From contig JBJKQL010000007.1 in the NCBI GenBank assembly GCA_046705265.1, positions 1 to 64,000 of the forward strand: a stretch of 64,000 bases of DNA. Reading direction: 5' to 3'. This stretch comes from JAJYTL01 sp046705265 (GTDB taxonomy: Bacteria; Pseudomonadota; Alphaproteobacteria; Ferrovibrionales; Ferrovibrionaceae). This document shows positions 26,396 through 35,765 of this stretch, in pieces; position 1 is the first letter of the stretch; each line of letters begins with the position of its first letter. A program made the translations under genes and the position numbers. The notes under the pieces were generated by a model that saw nothing but the letters and a program-made list of their open reading frames with translations, was not told the origin of the DNA and did not search any database.

Positions 26396-27132
26396 GCACG
26401 GGCGGCAGACTCTATGGCCTCGGCGTTGGTCCTGGCGATCCCGAGCTTTTGACTTTGAAGGCTCTACGCATTTTGCAAGCGGCGCCGGTGATCGCCTATC
26501 CGGCGCCGGACGAGGGCCCGAGCCTTGCCCGCCGCATCGTCGCGCCGCATCTCGCCATGCCCAAGGCGGAAATCGCGATCCGCATGCCGCTTGTCGCGGC
26601 GCGGCATCCGGCGCCGGAAGTCTACGCCGACGCGGCGGCCCGGATCGGTGCTCATCTCGATCGCGGCCGGGACGTCGCGGTGCTTTGCGAAGGTGATCCG
26701 TTTTTCTATGGCTCCTTCGTCTATCTCTTCGCCGAACTCGCGCACCGCTACCCGGTCGAGGTGGTGCCGGGGGTCTCCTCGCTCACGGCTTCGGCCGGCG
26801 CGCTGAAGATGCCGCTTACGGCGCGAAACGACGTGCTGACGGTGATCCCGGCGCCGCTTCCGCCGGAACGGATCGCGGCGCATCTGAAAAATACGGAGGC
26901 GGCGGTCATTATCAAGCTCGGCCGCCACTTCGCCAAGGTGCGAGCAGTATTGCGGGACCTCGGCCTCGCCGAGGCCGCCCGCTATATCGAGCGCATCGGC
27001 ATGGCGGAGCAACGCATCCTCGGGCTCGACCAAGTCACGCCTGATAACGCACCTTATTTCTCCATCATTCTTGTGCACCGTTCCGAGGCGGAGGCGCGCC
27101 TTTCCATGATCGGGGCAGAGGCCGAGCCATGA
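26392..27132 (+). CDS. cobI: precorrin-2 / cobalt-factor II C20-methyltransferase
   Basis: 246 aa tetrapyrrole methylase: GRLYGLGVGPGDPELLTLKA at the N-terminus, LCEGDPFFYGSFVYLF for SAM binding and VVPGVSSLTASAGAL. It adds the C20 methyl group needed for later ring contraction. ATG 26392 overlaps the cobL stop; the longer frame from 26197 lies within cobL and is not used. Overlaps the next gene by 4 bp. Confidence 0.95.
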   Translation: MSTGGRLYGLGVGPGDPELLTLKALRILQAAPVIAYPAPDEGPSLARRIVAPHLAMPKAEIAIRMPLVAARHPAPEVYADAAARIGAHLDRGRDVAVLCEGDPFFYGSFVYLFAELAHRYPVEVVPGVSSLTASAGALKMPLTARNDVLTVIPAPLPPERIAAHLKNTEAAVIIKLGRHFAKVRAVLRDLGLAEAARYIERIGMAEQRILGLDQVTPDNAPYFSIILVHRSEAEARLSMIGAEAEP

Positions 27133-28952
27133 CCGACAGGCGACGAGCGCCAGCCATCATCACCCTCGGCCCAAGCGGCCGCGATCTCGCGTTCAGGATT
27201 CGCGCGACGATTCGAGGCGCCGAGATTCATGCGCTGGCCGGAAAAGGCCTCACCGGCGCCGATGTCACCTTTTCCGATCTCGGCGCACATCTTCGCGATC
27301 TGTTTCGCGCGGATCGCCCGATATTCGGACTTTGTGCGGCCGGCGTCTTGATCCGAATCCTGGCACCGGAACTCGTCGACAAGACAATCGAGCCAGCGGT
27401 CCTCGCCATCGCCGAGGATGGCAGCGCCGTGGTGCCGCTTCTCGGCGGCCATCACGGTGCCAACGCGCTGGCGCGAGACGTGGCGCAAGCGCTTGGCATC
27501 GCCGCCGCTGTCACGACCGCCAGCGATCTGCGTTTCCAGGTCGCGCTGGATGCGCCGCCGCCCGGCTATCGCCTGCGTAATGCCGAAGATGTGAAACCCT
27601 TTGTCGCGGCGCTTCTCGCCGGCGCGAAAGCGCGACTCATCGGCGATGCGCGCTGGCTCGAAGGCACGGCGCTCCCAACGGACGAGGACGGCACGCTTTC
27701 AATCCACGTTACATCGCGCGACGAGAACGGCGATCGGGCGACCCTGATCTACCATCCGGCGACGCTCGCCCTGGGCATCGGCTGCGAGCGCGGCACGCAG
27801 GCCGCCGAACTCGAAGCACTGCTCGACGAAACACTCAAGGTCTCGAATCTCGCGCGGCAATCGCTTGCCGGCATCTTTTCCCTCGATCTCAAGGCGGACG
27901 AAGCGGCGATCCACGCACTTGCCGAGGCTCTTCGTATCCCCGCCCGTTTTTTCACGATGGAGACTCTGAAGCGCGAGACACCACGGCTTCGGCATCCGTC
28001 GGCCAGGGTCGAGAACGCTGTCGGCGTGCCGGGTGTCGCCGAGGCCGCCGCGTTGGCGGCCGCAGGCGCGGGTGGACGGCTGATCGTGCCGAAGCGGAAA
28101 TCCCGCCGCGCCACGCTCGCCATCTCCGAGGCGCCATCACCGATCGCGGCGGATCGCGTTGGCCGGCCGCAGGGCGCGCTTTACGTGATCGGGCTCGGCC
28201 CTGGCAAAGCCGAGTGGCGGACCCCCGAAGCCTCGCGCCTCCTGGATGCCGCAAGCGATATCGTCGGCTACGGCGGCTATCTCGATCTCTTGGGCGGCGA
28301 GATTGCGGCAAAGCGCCAACACCGCTTCGCGTTGGGACAGGAAGAGCCGCGTGTTATTCATGCCCTCAGCCTCGCAGCCGAAGGACACGAGGTCGCGCTT
28401 CTCGCCTCGGGCGATCCTGGCATTTATGCCCTGGCGAGCCTGGTGTTCGAGCTTCTTGAAAAGAACCGCATGTCTGGCACGGAGCGGATCGCGATCCGGA
28501 TCGCACCGGGCATTTCGGCGCTGCAAGCGGCGGCGGCGAGGATCGGCGCCCCCCTCGGGCATGATTTCTGCGCCATCTCGCTTTCCGATTTGCTGACGCG
28601 GTGGGACGAGATTCGCCGCCGCATCAAAGCGGCGGCCGCCGCCGATTTCGTCATCGCCTTCTATAATCCTGCTTCGGAAAAGCGCCGCCGCCAGTTCGCG
28701 GAAGCACGCGCGATTCTGTCGCGTTACCGGCCGGCCGAGACACCGGTCGTGCTGGCGCGGAATCTCGGTCGCATGGGCGAGACGGTGAAAATCACGAGCC
28801 TTGGCGAAATGCGCGAAGAAGAAATCGACATGCTGACCATAGTGCTGATCGGCGCGACGACGACCCGCGTTATCCGGCGGAACGGCACCAAGTCTTTCGT
28901 TTACACCCCACGCGGTTATAGCGTGGCCGAAAAGGTAAGGGCTGGCGAGTGA
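27129..28952 (+). CDS. cobJ: CbiG-CobJ fusion (cobalt-precorrin-5A hydrolase / precorrin-3B C17-methyltransferase)
   Basis: 607 aa. Residues 1-340 are CbiG: central and C-terminal parts show LCAAGVLIRILAPELVDKT, PLLGGHHGANALARD, LALGIGCERGT and NAVGVPGVAEAAAL. Residues about 350-607 are the CobJ/CbiH methylase (LYVIGLGPGKAEWRTPEA, ALLASGDPGIYALASLVFEL, FYNPASEKRRRQF, VLARNLGRMGE). CbiG opens the ring-A lactone of cobalt-precorrin-5A, a step specific to the cobalt-first route, while CobJ methylates C17 and contracts the ring. The fusion is known from other proteobacteria. Confidence 0.94.
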   Translation: MTDRRRAPAIITLGPSGRDLAFRIRATIRGAEIHALAGKGLTGADVTFSDLGAHLRDLFRADRPIFGLCAAGVLIRILAPELVDKTIEPAVLAIAEDGSAVVPLLGGHHGANALARDVAQALGIAAAVTTASDLRFQVALDAPPPGYRLRNAEDVKPFVAALLAGAKARLIGDARWLEGTALPTDEDGTLSIHVTSRDENGDRATLIYHPATLALGIGCERGTQAAELEALLDETLKVSNLARQSLAGIFSLDLKADEAAIHALAEALRIPARFFTMETLKRETPRLRHPSARVENAVGVPGVAEAAALAAAGAGGRLIVPKRKSRRATLAISEAPSPIAADRVGRPQGALYVIGLGPGKAEWRTPEASRLLDAASDIVGYGGYLDLLGGEIAAKRQHRFALGQEEPRVIHALSLAAEGHEVALLASGDPGIYALASLVFELLEKNRMSGTERIAIRIAPGISALQAAAARIGAPLGHDFCAISLSDLLTRWDEIRRRIKAAAAADFVIAFYNPASEKRRRQFAEARAILSRYRPAETPVVLARNLGRMGETVKITSLGEMREEEIDMLTIVLIGATTTRVIRRNGTKSFVYTPRGYSVAEKVRAGE

Positions 28953-29722
28953 CCGTGCATTTCATCGGTGCCGGGCCGGGGGCCGCGGACCTGATCACCA
29001 TCCGCGGGCGCGATCTCATCGCCGCCGCGCCGGTTTGCCTCTACGCCGGGTCCCTGGTGCCGCGGGCGGTGATCGCCTTCGCGCCACGAGGAGCGCGGGT
29101 GGTCGACACCGCACCGATGACTTTGGACGAAATCATCGCCGAGATGATGCAGGCCCATGTCAAAGGACTCGACGTTGCCCGAATTCATTCCGGTGATCCG
29201 ACGCTCTACGGCGCGATCGGCGAACAGATGGCGCGGCTGAAGGCACTCGAGATTCCATACGACGTCACGCCTGGGGTTCCCGCGTATGCGGCGGCAGCGG
29301 CGACATTGAAGCGCGAGTTGACGCTACCCGGCGTGAGCCAGACCTTGATTCTGACGCGCACCGCGATGAAGGCCTCGGATATGCCGGCTGGCGAAGATCT
29401 CGCCACCTTGGGCCGAAGCGGCGCGACGCTCGCGATCCATCTCTCGATCCGCAATCTCAAACGGGTGGTGGAGGAACTCACGCCCTGCTACGGCGCCGAC
29501 TGCCCGGTGACCGTCGTCGCCTTTGCGAGCTGGCCCGAGGAGCGGATCATCGAAGCGACGCTTGCGACGATCCGGCCCAAAGTGCGCGAGGCCAAGCTCA
29601 CCCGAACGGCGCTGATCTTGGTCGGTCGGGTCCTGGCCGGGGACGGATCGAAAGAAAGCGCGCTCTATGATCCGGCGCACGCGCATATCTTCCGACCGCG
29701 GCGAAGCATTCAAACGAGATGA
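28949..29722 (+). CDS. cobM: precorrin-4 / cobalt-precorrin-4 C11-methyltransferase
   Basis: 257 aa. CobM/CbiF methylase: TVHFIGAGPGAADLITIRGR, CLYAGSLVP, RIHSGDPTLYGAIGEQM, VTPGVPAYAAAAATL and a conserved LTLPGVSQTLILTR. A GTG start overlaps the preceding TGA (GTGA). Last gene of the riboswitch operon; its 3' end overlaps the convergent cobK gene by 13 bp. Confidence 0.95.
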   Translation: MTVHFIGAGPGAADLITIRGRDLIAAAPVCLYAGSLVPRAVIAFAPRGARVVDTAPMTLDEIIAEMMQAHVKGLDVARIHSGDPTLYGAIGEQMARLKALEIPYDVTPGVPAYAAAAATLKRELTLPGVSQTLILTRTAMKASDMPAGEDLATLGRSGATLAIHLSIRNLKRVVEELTPCYGADCPVTVVAFASWPEERIIEATLATIRPKVREAKLTRTALILVGRVLAGDGSKESALYDPAHAHIFRPRRSIQTR

Positions 29723-30459
29723 CCGCGCAGCCAGAAAAGCGCGTCGTCCACCGTATGGACCATCGGCGCATCGAGCGTCGCGGGCCTTCGGATCATCACC
29801 ACCGGAAGATCGAGCGCTCGCGCCGCTTCGAGCTTCGCCGCGCTACCCTCGCCGCCCGAGTTGCGGCTGACCACGGCATCGATCCGATGAGCGGAGAGAA
29901 GTGCCTGTTCCGCCGCGGTGTGGAACGGCCCGCGGTCGGTGATGGCGAGACCGGCGAAGGGCAAGGACCCCGCAAGGGGATCGACCGAACGGAAAAGAAA
30001 CCACCGATCGGAGAGGCCCGCAAACGCAGCGATGTCTTTTTTCCCGATGGCGAGGAAGACGCGCCGCGCCTGAGCCGAGAGCGCCCGCGCGGCTGCCGCC
30101 GCGTCGGCAACGTCGATCCAGCGATCGCCGGGCTGCGGCGTCCAGGGTGCCCGCAACAGACGAAGGAAGGGAACGCCACGCTGCTGACAGGCGCCCCATG
30201 CATGGGCCGCGATGAGGTTCGCGAAAGGATGGGTGGCGTCAATGACGAGATTGATCTTCGCTTCGCCGAGATAACGCGCGAGCCCGGCGATGCCGCCGAA
30301 ACCGCCGATTCTGAGCCCGCCGTCCGGCCGCCGCGGCGCCGCGGTACGGCCAGCCAGCGAGGTGACCACGTCCAGACCGGCGAGCGACGACGCTGCCTTG
30401 GCGAGGGTCAAGGCCTCCGCCGTTCCACCGAGAATGAGAAGATGAGAAACTTGCGCCAT
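29710..30459 (-). CDS. cobK: precorrin-6A / cobalt-precorrin-6A reductase
   Basis: 249 aa. CobK/CbiJ family: HLLILGGTAEALTLAKAASS for NADPH, GGFGGIAGLARYL, VIDATHPFANLIAAHA, WIDVADAAAAARAL, VVSRNSGGEGSAAKLEAA. It reduces the C18-C19 double bond of the macrocycle. It reads against the main operon and is 9 bp after cbiD, so cbiD-cobK form a two-gene unit outside direct riboswitch control. Confidence 0.94.
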   Translation of the reverse strand: MAQVSHLLILGGTAEALTLAKAASSLAGLDVVTSLAGRTAAPRRPDGGLRIGGFGGIAGLARYLGEAKINLVIDATHPFANLIAAHAWGACQQRGVPFLRLLRAPWTPQPGDRWIDVADAAAAARALSAQARRVFLAIGKKDIAAFAGLSDRWFLFRSVDPLAGSLPFAGLAITDRGPFHTAAEQALLSAHRIDAVVSRNSGGEGSAAKLEAARALDLPVVMIRRPATLDAPMVHTVDDALFWLRGHLV

Positions 30460-30468
30460 TCTGGCCTG

Positions 30469-31554
30469 TTATCCGCTCTGCCCAATCAGCCGGCCCTGGC
30501 GATCGACGACCAGAACCTCGACCGCGATCTCGGCGCCGCGAAGGGTCTCGTTCGCCGTCCCCCGCGCCTTGGCGGCGATCACATCGGCCAAGGGAACTCC
30601 GGCTTGCCGTGCCGCTTCCAGAACCCCGAAGGCGGTCGGCGCGCGGCCGGCCGTCGCGATCATCGTAGGCGTTGCGCCAAGTTCGGCGAGCCGCGCCACC
30701 AGCCAGGCGATATCTACCTGGCTGCGTCCGGAATGAAGATCAAGGTGCCCGGCAGCGAATTTCGTCATCTTGGCGAAGCCGCCGGCGATGGTAAGTTTCG
30801 GCAATGGGTGGCGGCGGAGATATTTCAACAGCCCGCCGGCAAAATCCCCCATGTCAAGGAACGCCACCTCCGGCAGGCCATAAAGACGGCGTACCAGCAC
30901 CTCGCTGGTCTTGCCGGTGCAGCCCGCCACATGGCCGCAGTTCGCGGCCCGCGCCACATCGATACCACGATGGATCGAACTGATCCAGGCAGCGCAGGAA
31001 TAAGGCACGACGATGCCGGTGGTACCGAGGATCGAAAGCCCGCCTTGAATGCCAAGCCGCGGGTTCCAGGTCTTCTCGGCCAAGGCGGCACCATTCGCAA
31101 CCCCGATCTCGATGATCGCATCGCCGCTCGCGCCATGATCCCGCGCGGCTTCCGTGATGGCTTGGCGCATCATCGCACGCGGCACCGGATTGATCGCGGG
31201 CTCGCCAACCGCGAGCGGCAGCCCAGGCTTGGTAACGATGCCGACGCCCTCGCCAGCGCGAAAGCTCACTCCGGACCCCACCGACCCGCGACGAACCTTG
31301 GCGGTGACGAGCGCACCATGGGTAACGTCCGGGTCATCGCCCGCGTCCTTGACGATCCCGGCTTCCGCAAAACCCCTTCCAAGCCGTTTCCGCGCCAGCG
31401 CGAACAGTGGGGCTTCGCCGTGCGGCAACCGAATTTGCACCGGATCGGGAAACGAGCCGGTGAGGAGGCCTTGATAGGCCGCGCGCACCGCCGCCGTCGC
31501 GCAGGCGCCGGTCGAAAAGCCGCGGCGAAGCGGAGCGTTCGGTTTCCTCGCCAT
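30469..31554 (-). CDS. cbiD: cobalt-precorrin-5B C1-methyltransferase CbiD
   Basis: 361 aa. CbiD family: RRGFSTGACATAAVRAAYQG at the N-terminus, INPVPRAMMRQAI, GIQGGLSILGTTGIVVPYS, and a Gly-rich FAKMTKFAAGHLDLHS. CbiD does the C1 methylation that CobF performs in the aerobic route; no cobF is present here. It shares a 60-bp divergent promoter region with cobA. Confidence 0.95.
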   Translation of the reverse strand: MARKPNAPLRRGFSTGACATAAVRAAYQGLLTGSFPDPVQIRLPHGEAPLFALARKRLGRGFAEAGIVKDAGDDPDVTHGALVTAKVRRGSVGSGVSFRAGEGVGIVTKPGLPLAVGEPAINPVPRAMMRQAITEAARDHGASGDAIIEIGVANGAALAEKTWNPRLGIQGGLSILGTTGIVVPYSCAAWISSIHRGIDVARAANCGHVAGCTGKTSEVLVRRLYGLPEVAFLDMGDFAGGLLKYLRRHPLPKLTIAGGFAKMTKFAAGHLDLHSGRSQVDIAWLVARLAELGATPTMIATAGRAPTAFGVLEAARQAGVPLADVIAAKARGTANETLRGAEIAVEVLVVDRQGRLIGQSG

Positions 31555-31614
31555 CAGTTTCCCCCGCCCGGGCGGGCGCGCCCGGCCTCTTTCGCTCTAT
31601 GATAAGCTAACGGA

Positions 31615-32469
31615 ATGGCGGCCGAACCCTTTCCTTTCGATTTTTCAGGCCTCAATCTGCCCGAGCTTCGACCCGGTTCCGTCTGGCTCGCCGGGGCTGG
31701 GCCGGGCGATCCCGGGCTTCTCACCCTTCACGTGCTTAACGGCTTGAAACAGGCCGAGGTAGTCGTCTACGACGCTCTGGTCGGGGCAGAGATTCTTGGA
31801 CTCGCCGGCCAGAAGGCAACCTTGATCCATGCCGGAAAGCGCGGCGGCAAGCCGTCGCCGAAACAGACCGACATCTCACGACGGCTGATCGAGCTTGCGC
31901 GCAAGGGCAGTCGCGTGTTGCGCCTCAAGGGCGGCGATCCGCTGGTCTTCGGCCGCGGCGGTGAGGAAGCCTTGAGCCTGGTCAGGGCCGGCATCCCATT
32001 TCGCATCCTGCCCGGCATCACCGCCGGTCTCGGGGGCCTCGCTTATGCCGGCATTCCCTTGACCCATCGCGAAATCAATTCCGCCGTCACGTTTCTTACC
32101 GGCCACGATGCGGCAGGCAGCATGCCGGTGGGCGTCGATTGGCCGGCGATTGCCAAAGGCTCGCCGGTGATCGTTCTCTACATGGCCTTAAAACATCTCG
32201 CGCCGATCGCTGACGCGCTGATCGCGGCCGGCCGGCACAAAGACGAGCCGGTCGCCGTGGTGAGCGACGCGACACTGCCGCGCCAACGCGTTCTCGAGAC
32301 CCGGTTAGGCGACTGCGCGCCCGCCGCGCAAGCAGCGGGTATGGAACCGCCGGCCGTCGTCGTGATCGGCGAGGTCGTGACGCTCCGCTCCGGCCTCGAC
32401 TGGCTTGGCGCGCTGACCGGCCGAAGGTTGATCGCCGATCCCTTGCATCGTCCTTATGACGCCGGCTGA
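31615..32469 (+). CDS. cobA: uroporphyrinogen-III C-methyltransferase
   Basis: 284 aa. SUMT family: VWLAGAGPGDPGLLTLHVL, ADVVVYDALV-like VVVYDALVGAEIL, HAGKRGGKPSPKQ, RLKGGDPLVFGRGGEE, PGITAGLGGLAYAGIPLTHR and VIVLYMALKHL. It methylates C2 and C7 of uroporphyrinogen III to precorrin-2. No siroheme-specific domain is attached. It overlaps cobB by 14 bp. Confidence 0.95.
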   Translation: MAAEPFPFDFSGLNLPELRPGSVWLAGAGPGDPGLLTLHVLNGLKQAEVVVYDALVGAEILGLAGQKATLIHAGKRGGKPSPKQTDISRRLIELARKGSRVLRLKGGDPLVFGRGGEEALSLVRAGIPFRILPGITAGLGGLAYAGIPLTHREINSAVTFLTGHDAAGSMPVGVDWPAIAKGSPVIVLYMALKHLAPIADALIAAGRHKDEPVAVVSDATLPRQRVLETRLGDCAPAAQAAGMEPPAVVVIGEVVTLRSGLDWLGALTGRRLIADPLHRPYDAG

Positions 32470-33805
32470 TCCTCCCCCGACGGCCCCGGCCGTCGGCACC
32501 TTGGCGCCCGCCGTCGTCCTCGCCGCACCGGCAAGCGGAAGCGGCAAGACGCTTGTCACCCTGGCATGCATTCGCGCTTATCGACGGCGCGGCCTTGCCG
32601 TTGCCGCGGCCAAGGCCGGACCGGACTATATCGACCCTGGTTTCCACGCAACGGCAAGCGGCCGCGCCTGTTTCAATCTCGATCCATGGTCGATGCGGCC
32701 GGAAACCTTGCGTGCCGTCGCCACAGTGGCGAGCACGGACGCGGCGCTCTTGTTGATCGAGGGCGTGATGGGGCTTTTCGACGGCGCCCGCGACGGCTCG
32801 GGCTCGACCGCCGATCTCGCGCTTTGCTTCGGCTGGCCCGTGGTGCTGGTGGTCGACGCGAAAGGCGTTGGCGGCTCGGCCGCGGCAGAGGTGCTCGGAT
32901 TCGACCACTATCGCGCTGATCTTTCGCTCGCCGGCGTCATCTTCAACCGTGTCGGCGGCACGGCACACCGAGAAATTCTGGCGGCAGCAATGAAGGCCGT
33001 CGCCGTACCGGTCCTTGGGTTTTTGCCGGAGGCCAGGGACCTTCACCTCCCCCACCGCCATCTTGGGCTGGTGCAGGCGGCGGAACACGCGGAAATCGAG
33101 ACGCTGCTGGACCGAGCGGCCGAATGGGCGGCGGCGCATCTCGATCTCGATCAATTGCGCGAGATCGCCCGGCCCGGCCCGGCAGGCGGAACAGAGGGCC
33201 ACGACATCCTTCCCTCTCTGGGTCAGCGCATTGCGGTGGCGCAGGATGGTGCCTTCGCCTTCGCCTATCCGCATCTCGTCGAATCCTGGCGCCGCTCGGG
33301 CACCGAGATTCTTCCCTTCTCGCCGCTTGCCGACGAGGCGCCGGATCATGCGGCCAACGCGGTCTTTTTGCCCGGCGGCTACCCTGAGCTTCATGCCGGA
33401 AAGCTTGCCACGAACCGCCGCTTTCTCGATGGCCTTCGCGCGCGGGCAGGAAAGGGCGTTGCGATCTATGGCGAATGCGGCGGCTATATGGTGCTGGGTG
33501 ACGGATTGACTGACCGCGACGGCGCATGTCACGCGATGGCGGGATTGCTGCCGATCGAAACGTCGTTCGCCGCGCCGAAACGCCACCTCGGCTATCGCGA
33601 AGCGAGGCTCACCGAAGACGGACCGCTTGGCGCCAAGGGGGCAATCTTCCGTGGACACGAGTTTCATTATGCGAGCGTCATCCGCGAGGCGGGAGGGATG
33701 CCGCTATTCACCACCCGCGATGCCATGGCCAAGGAACTTGGCCCGGCGGGCCGGCGCTTGGGCTCCGTCTTCGGTTCTTTCCTTCATCTCGTCGACCGCG
33801 CGTGA
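32456..33805 (+). CDS. cobB: cobyrinic acid a,c-diamide synthase
   Basis: 449 aa. CobB/CbiA: N-terminal ATP domain with PASGSGKTLVTLA near residue 26, AAKAGPDYIDPGFH, LIEGVMGLFDG, and C-terminal type 1 amidotransferase domain with catalytic Cys in IYGECGGYMVLG and RGHEFHYAS near the end. It amidates the a and c side chains. Last gene of the forward cobA-cobB pair; it ends 7 bp from the convergent cobT stop. Confidence 0.94.
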   Translation: MTPADPPPTAPAVGTLAPAVVLAAPASGSGKTLVTLACIRAYRRRGLAVAAAKAGPDYIDPGFHATASGRACFNLDPWSMRPETLRAVATVASTDAALLLIEGVMGLFDGARDGSGSTADLALCFGWPVVLVVDAKGVGGSAAAEVLGFDHYRADLSLAGVIFNRVGGTAHREILAAAMKAVAVPVLGFLPEARDLHLPHRHLGLVQAAEHAEIETLLDRAAEWAAAHLDLDQLREIARPGPAGGTEGHDILPSLGQRIAVAQDGAFAFAYPHLVESWRRSGTEILPFSPLADEAPDHAANAVFLPGGYPELHAGKLATNRRFLDGLRARAGKGVAIYGECGGYMVLGDGLTDRDGACHAMAGLLPIETSFAAPKRHLGYREARLTEDGPLGAKGAIFRGHEFHYASVIREAGGMPLFTTRDAMAKELGPAGRRLGSVFGSFLHLVDRA

Positions 33806-33812
33806 GGCGTTT

Positions 33813-34865
33813 TCACGCGCCTTCGATCTTGCTGCTCACCGCCGCCTCGGCGAAGGTCGCCATGCCGTTATGGGCGGCCACGGCGCCTTTGACGACGCCG
33901 AGCGCGATCGCCGCGCCCGAAGCTTCGCCAAGCCGCATGTCGAGGGCTAGGAGCGGCCTCAGCCCCAGCTTTTCGAGCAACCGGCGGTGGCCGGGCTCGG
34001 CCGAGACGTGTCCAGCACAGCAATGATCGAGCGCCCCCGGCGTAAGGCGGAACAACGGTGCCGCCGCCGCCGTGGCGACGAAGCCGTCGAGGATTACCGG
34101 AATGCGCCTGACCCTGGCCGCCGACACCGCGCCCGCGATCGCCGCGAGTTCCCGCCCGCCCAGGCGGCGCAAGACTTCCAAGGGATCGCCGAGCGCGTCG
34201 CGATGGTGGGCAAGCGCCCGGTCGACGACAAGTGCCTTGCGGCCGATGCCGGCCGGATCGAGGCCGGTGCCGGGGCCGCACCAGACGCCGCCGCCGCCGC
34301 CGAAAAACGCGGCCGCAAGCGCCGCCGCCGCGGTGGTGTTGCCGATGCCCATTTCGCCGAGAAGAAGCACGTCCGATTCCGCAACCGCCTGCCACCCTGT
34401 GCTAAGCGCCGTACAGCATTCCGCCTCGCTCATGGCCGGCGCGGTGGTGAAATCCTCGGTCGGGTGGTCGAGAGCAAGCGCGATGACATCGAGCCGCGCG
34501 CCATAGGCGCGGCAGAGCTGGTTGATGGCGGCACCGCCGGCCTTGAAATTCGCCACCATCTGATGCGTGACCGCAGCCGGAAAAGCGGAAATGCCCTGTG
34601 CCGCGACGCCGTGATTGCCGGCGAAAACCAGCGCGAGCGGCCGCTCCAGGCGCGGCGGATGGCGGCCCTGCCAGGCGGCGAGCCAGATCGCGAGTTCTTC
34701 GAGGCGGCCGAGCGAGCCGGCGGGCTTTGTCAGCTCGCTTTGGCGCGCGCGCGCTTCTGCCGCACGGACATCGTCGGCTGAAGGCAGAGACTGGAGAACC
34801 GCCCGAAACGCAGCAAAGGTCGCGAAACCATCAGGCGGCGATGAGGCGGCAGCAGATGACGACAT
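33813..34865 (-). CDS. cobT: nicotinate-nucleotide:dimethylbenzimidazole phosphoribosyltransferase
   Basis: 350 aa. CobT family: KPAGSLGRLEELAIWLAAWQ, VFAGNHGVAAQGISAFPAAV, GEMGIGNTTAAAAL, GPGTGLDP, LDHCCAGHVSAEPGH, and catalytic Glu in DMRLGEASGAAIAL. It makes alpha-ribazole phosphate from NaMN and DMB. ATG 34865 is preferred to a TTG at 34871. It is divergent from cobS across 110 bp. This CobT is unrelated to the chelatase subunit of the same name. Confidence 0.94.
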   Translation of the reverse strand: MSSSAAASSPPDGFATFAAFRAVLQSLPSADDVRAAEARARQSELTKPAGSLGRLEELAIWLAAWQGRHPPRLERPLALVFAGNHGVAAQGISAFPAAVTHQMVANFKAGGAAINQLCRAYGARLDVIALALDHPTEDFTTAPAMSEAECCTALSTGWQAVAESDVLLLGEMGIGNTTAAAALAAAFFGGGGGVWCGPGTGLDPAGIGRKALVVDRALAHHRDALGDPLEVLRRLGGRELAAIAGAVSAARVRRIPVILDGFVATAAAAPLFRLTPGALDHCCAGHVSAEPGHRRLLEKLGLRPLLALDMRLGEASGAAIALGVVKGAVAAHNGMATFAEAAVSSKIEGA

Positions 34866-34975
34866 AAGCAAAAATCTTCAATGAAGTTGGAAAAATAAAG
34901 GCAAGAAAGCTTGCCAGGGACATCGGCTTCGCCATCCTATCAGTGTCGCCGGTGGCCGCAATTCCTGAACCGCTA

Positions 34976-35755
34976 ATGATGCAAAAAAGCCTTGAATCCC
35001 TGCTTCGCGAAAGTTTCGGCCGGCTGCGACACTGCGCCCGCTGGCTCACTCGGATTCCGCTCGGCCGCGCCGAGGAGACGGAGGGCTACTCGCTCGCGGC
35101 GAGCGCCTGGGGCTTTCCCGTGGTCGGCGCGCTCGTCGGCCTTGGCGGCGGCGTGATCTATGGCCTTGGACATCGCCTCGGGCTGCCGGCGGTCCTGGCC
35201 GCGATCGTCAGCGTAATCGCGCTGATGCTGGCAACCGGTGGCTTGCATGAGGATGGACTCGCGGATTTCATCGACGGCCTCGGCGGCAGCACGCCCGAAA
35301 CCAGGCTCGCCATCATGCGGGATAGCCGCGTTGGCAGCTTCGGCGTGATGGCTTTGATCCTGGGTGTGGCCCTTCGCGTGGCCGCGTTGACGGTGCTGGC
35401 CGCGACATCGAAAGTAATGCTGGCGCTGATCGTCTCGGGTGCGCTGGCGCGAAGCGTGATGGTCGCGGTCATGTATGCTCTGCCGCTCGCGCGGCGAGAC
35501 GGCCAAGCGGTCAGCGCCGGGCACCCTTCCTCGCGCGTGCTCGGCTGGACCATCGGTCTCAGCATCCTGCTTGCCGTCATGCTCTTGCCGATCAAAGCCG
35601 CGATCATCGCCCTGCTCGCCGCCGGGGCGGGCGGTTTCGCGATCGCCGTGATCGCCAAGGCAAAGCTCGGCGGCTCAACCGGCGATGTGCTCGGCGCCGC
35701 CGAACAGGCAGCAGAAGTGCTGGTGCTCTTGGCCCTGGTCGCGACGCTCGGCTGA
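34976..35755 (+). CDS. cobS: adenosylcobinamide-GDP ribazoletransferase
   Basis: About 259 aa with five or six hydrophobic segments. CobS family: WLTRIPLGR, FPVVGALVGLGGGVIYGL, the metal-binding Asp motif GGLHEDGLADFIDGLGG, RDSRVGSFGVMALI and ALPLARRDGQ. It joins adenosylcobinamide-GDP and alpha-ribazole at the inner membrane. A GTG at 34943 offers a start 11 codons upstream. It ends 10 bp from the convergent bluB. Confidence 0.93.
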   Translation: MMQKSLESLLRESFGRLRHCARWLTRIPLGRAEETEGYSLAASAWGFPVVGALVGLGGGVIYGLGHRLGLPAVLAAIVSVIALMLATGGLHEDGLADFIDGLGGSTPETRLAIMRDSRVGSFGVMALILGVALRVAALTVLAATSKVMLALIVSGALARSVMVAVMYALPLARRDGQAVSAGHPSSRVLGWTIGLSILLAVMLLPIKAAIIALLAAGAGGFAIAVIAKAKLGGSTGDVLGAAEQAAEVLVLLALVATLG

Positions 35756-35765
35756 CGTGCAAGCG

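Noticed and set aside
29719..31602. 627-codon plus-strand frame opposite cobK/cbiD.
   Set aside because: Arg/Gly-rich shadow frame; CobK and CbiD family blocks are on the minus strand.
32096..33667. 523-codon minus-strand frame opposite cobA/cobB.
   Set aside because: Arg/Gly-rich shadow with no domains; the plus strand encodes CobA and CobB with all key motifs.
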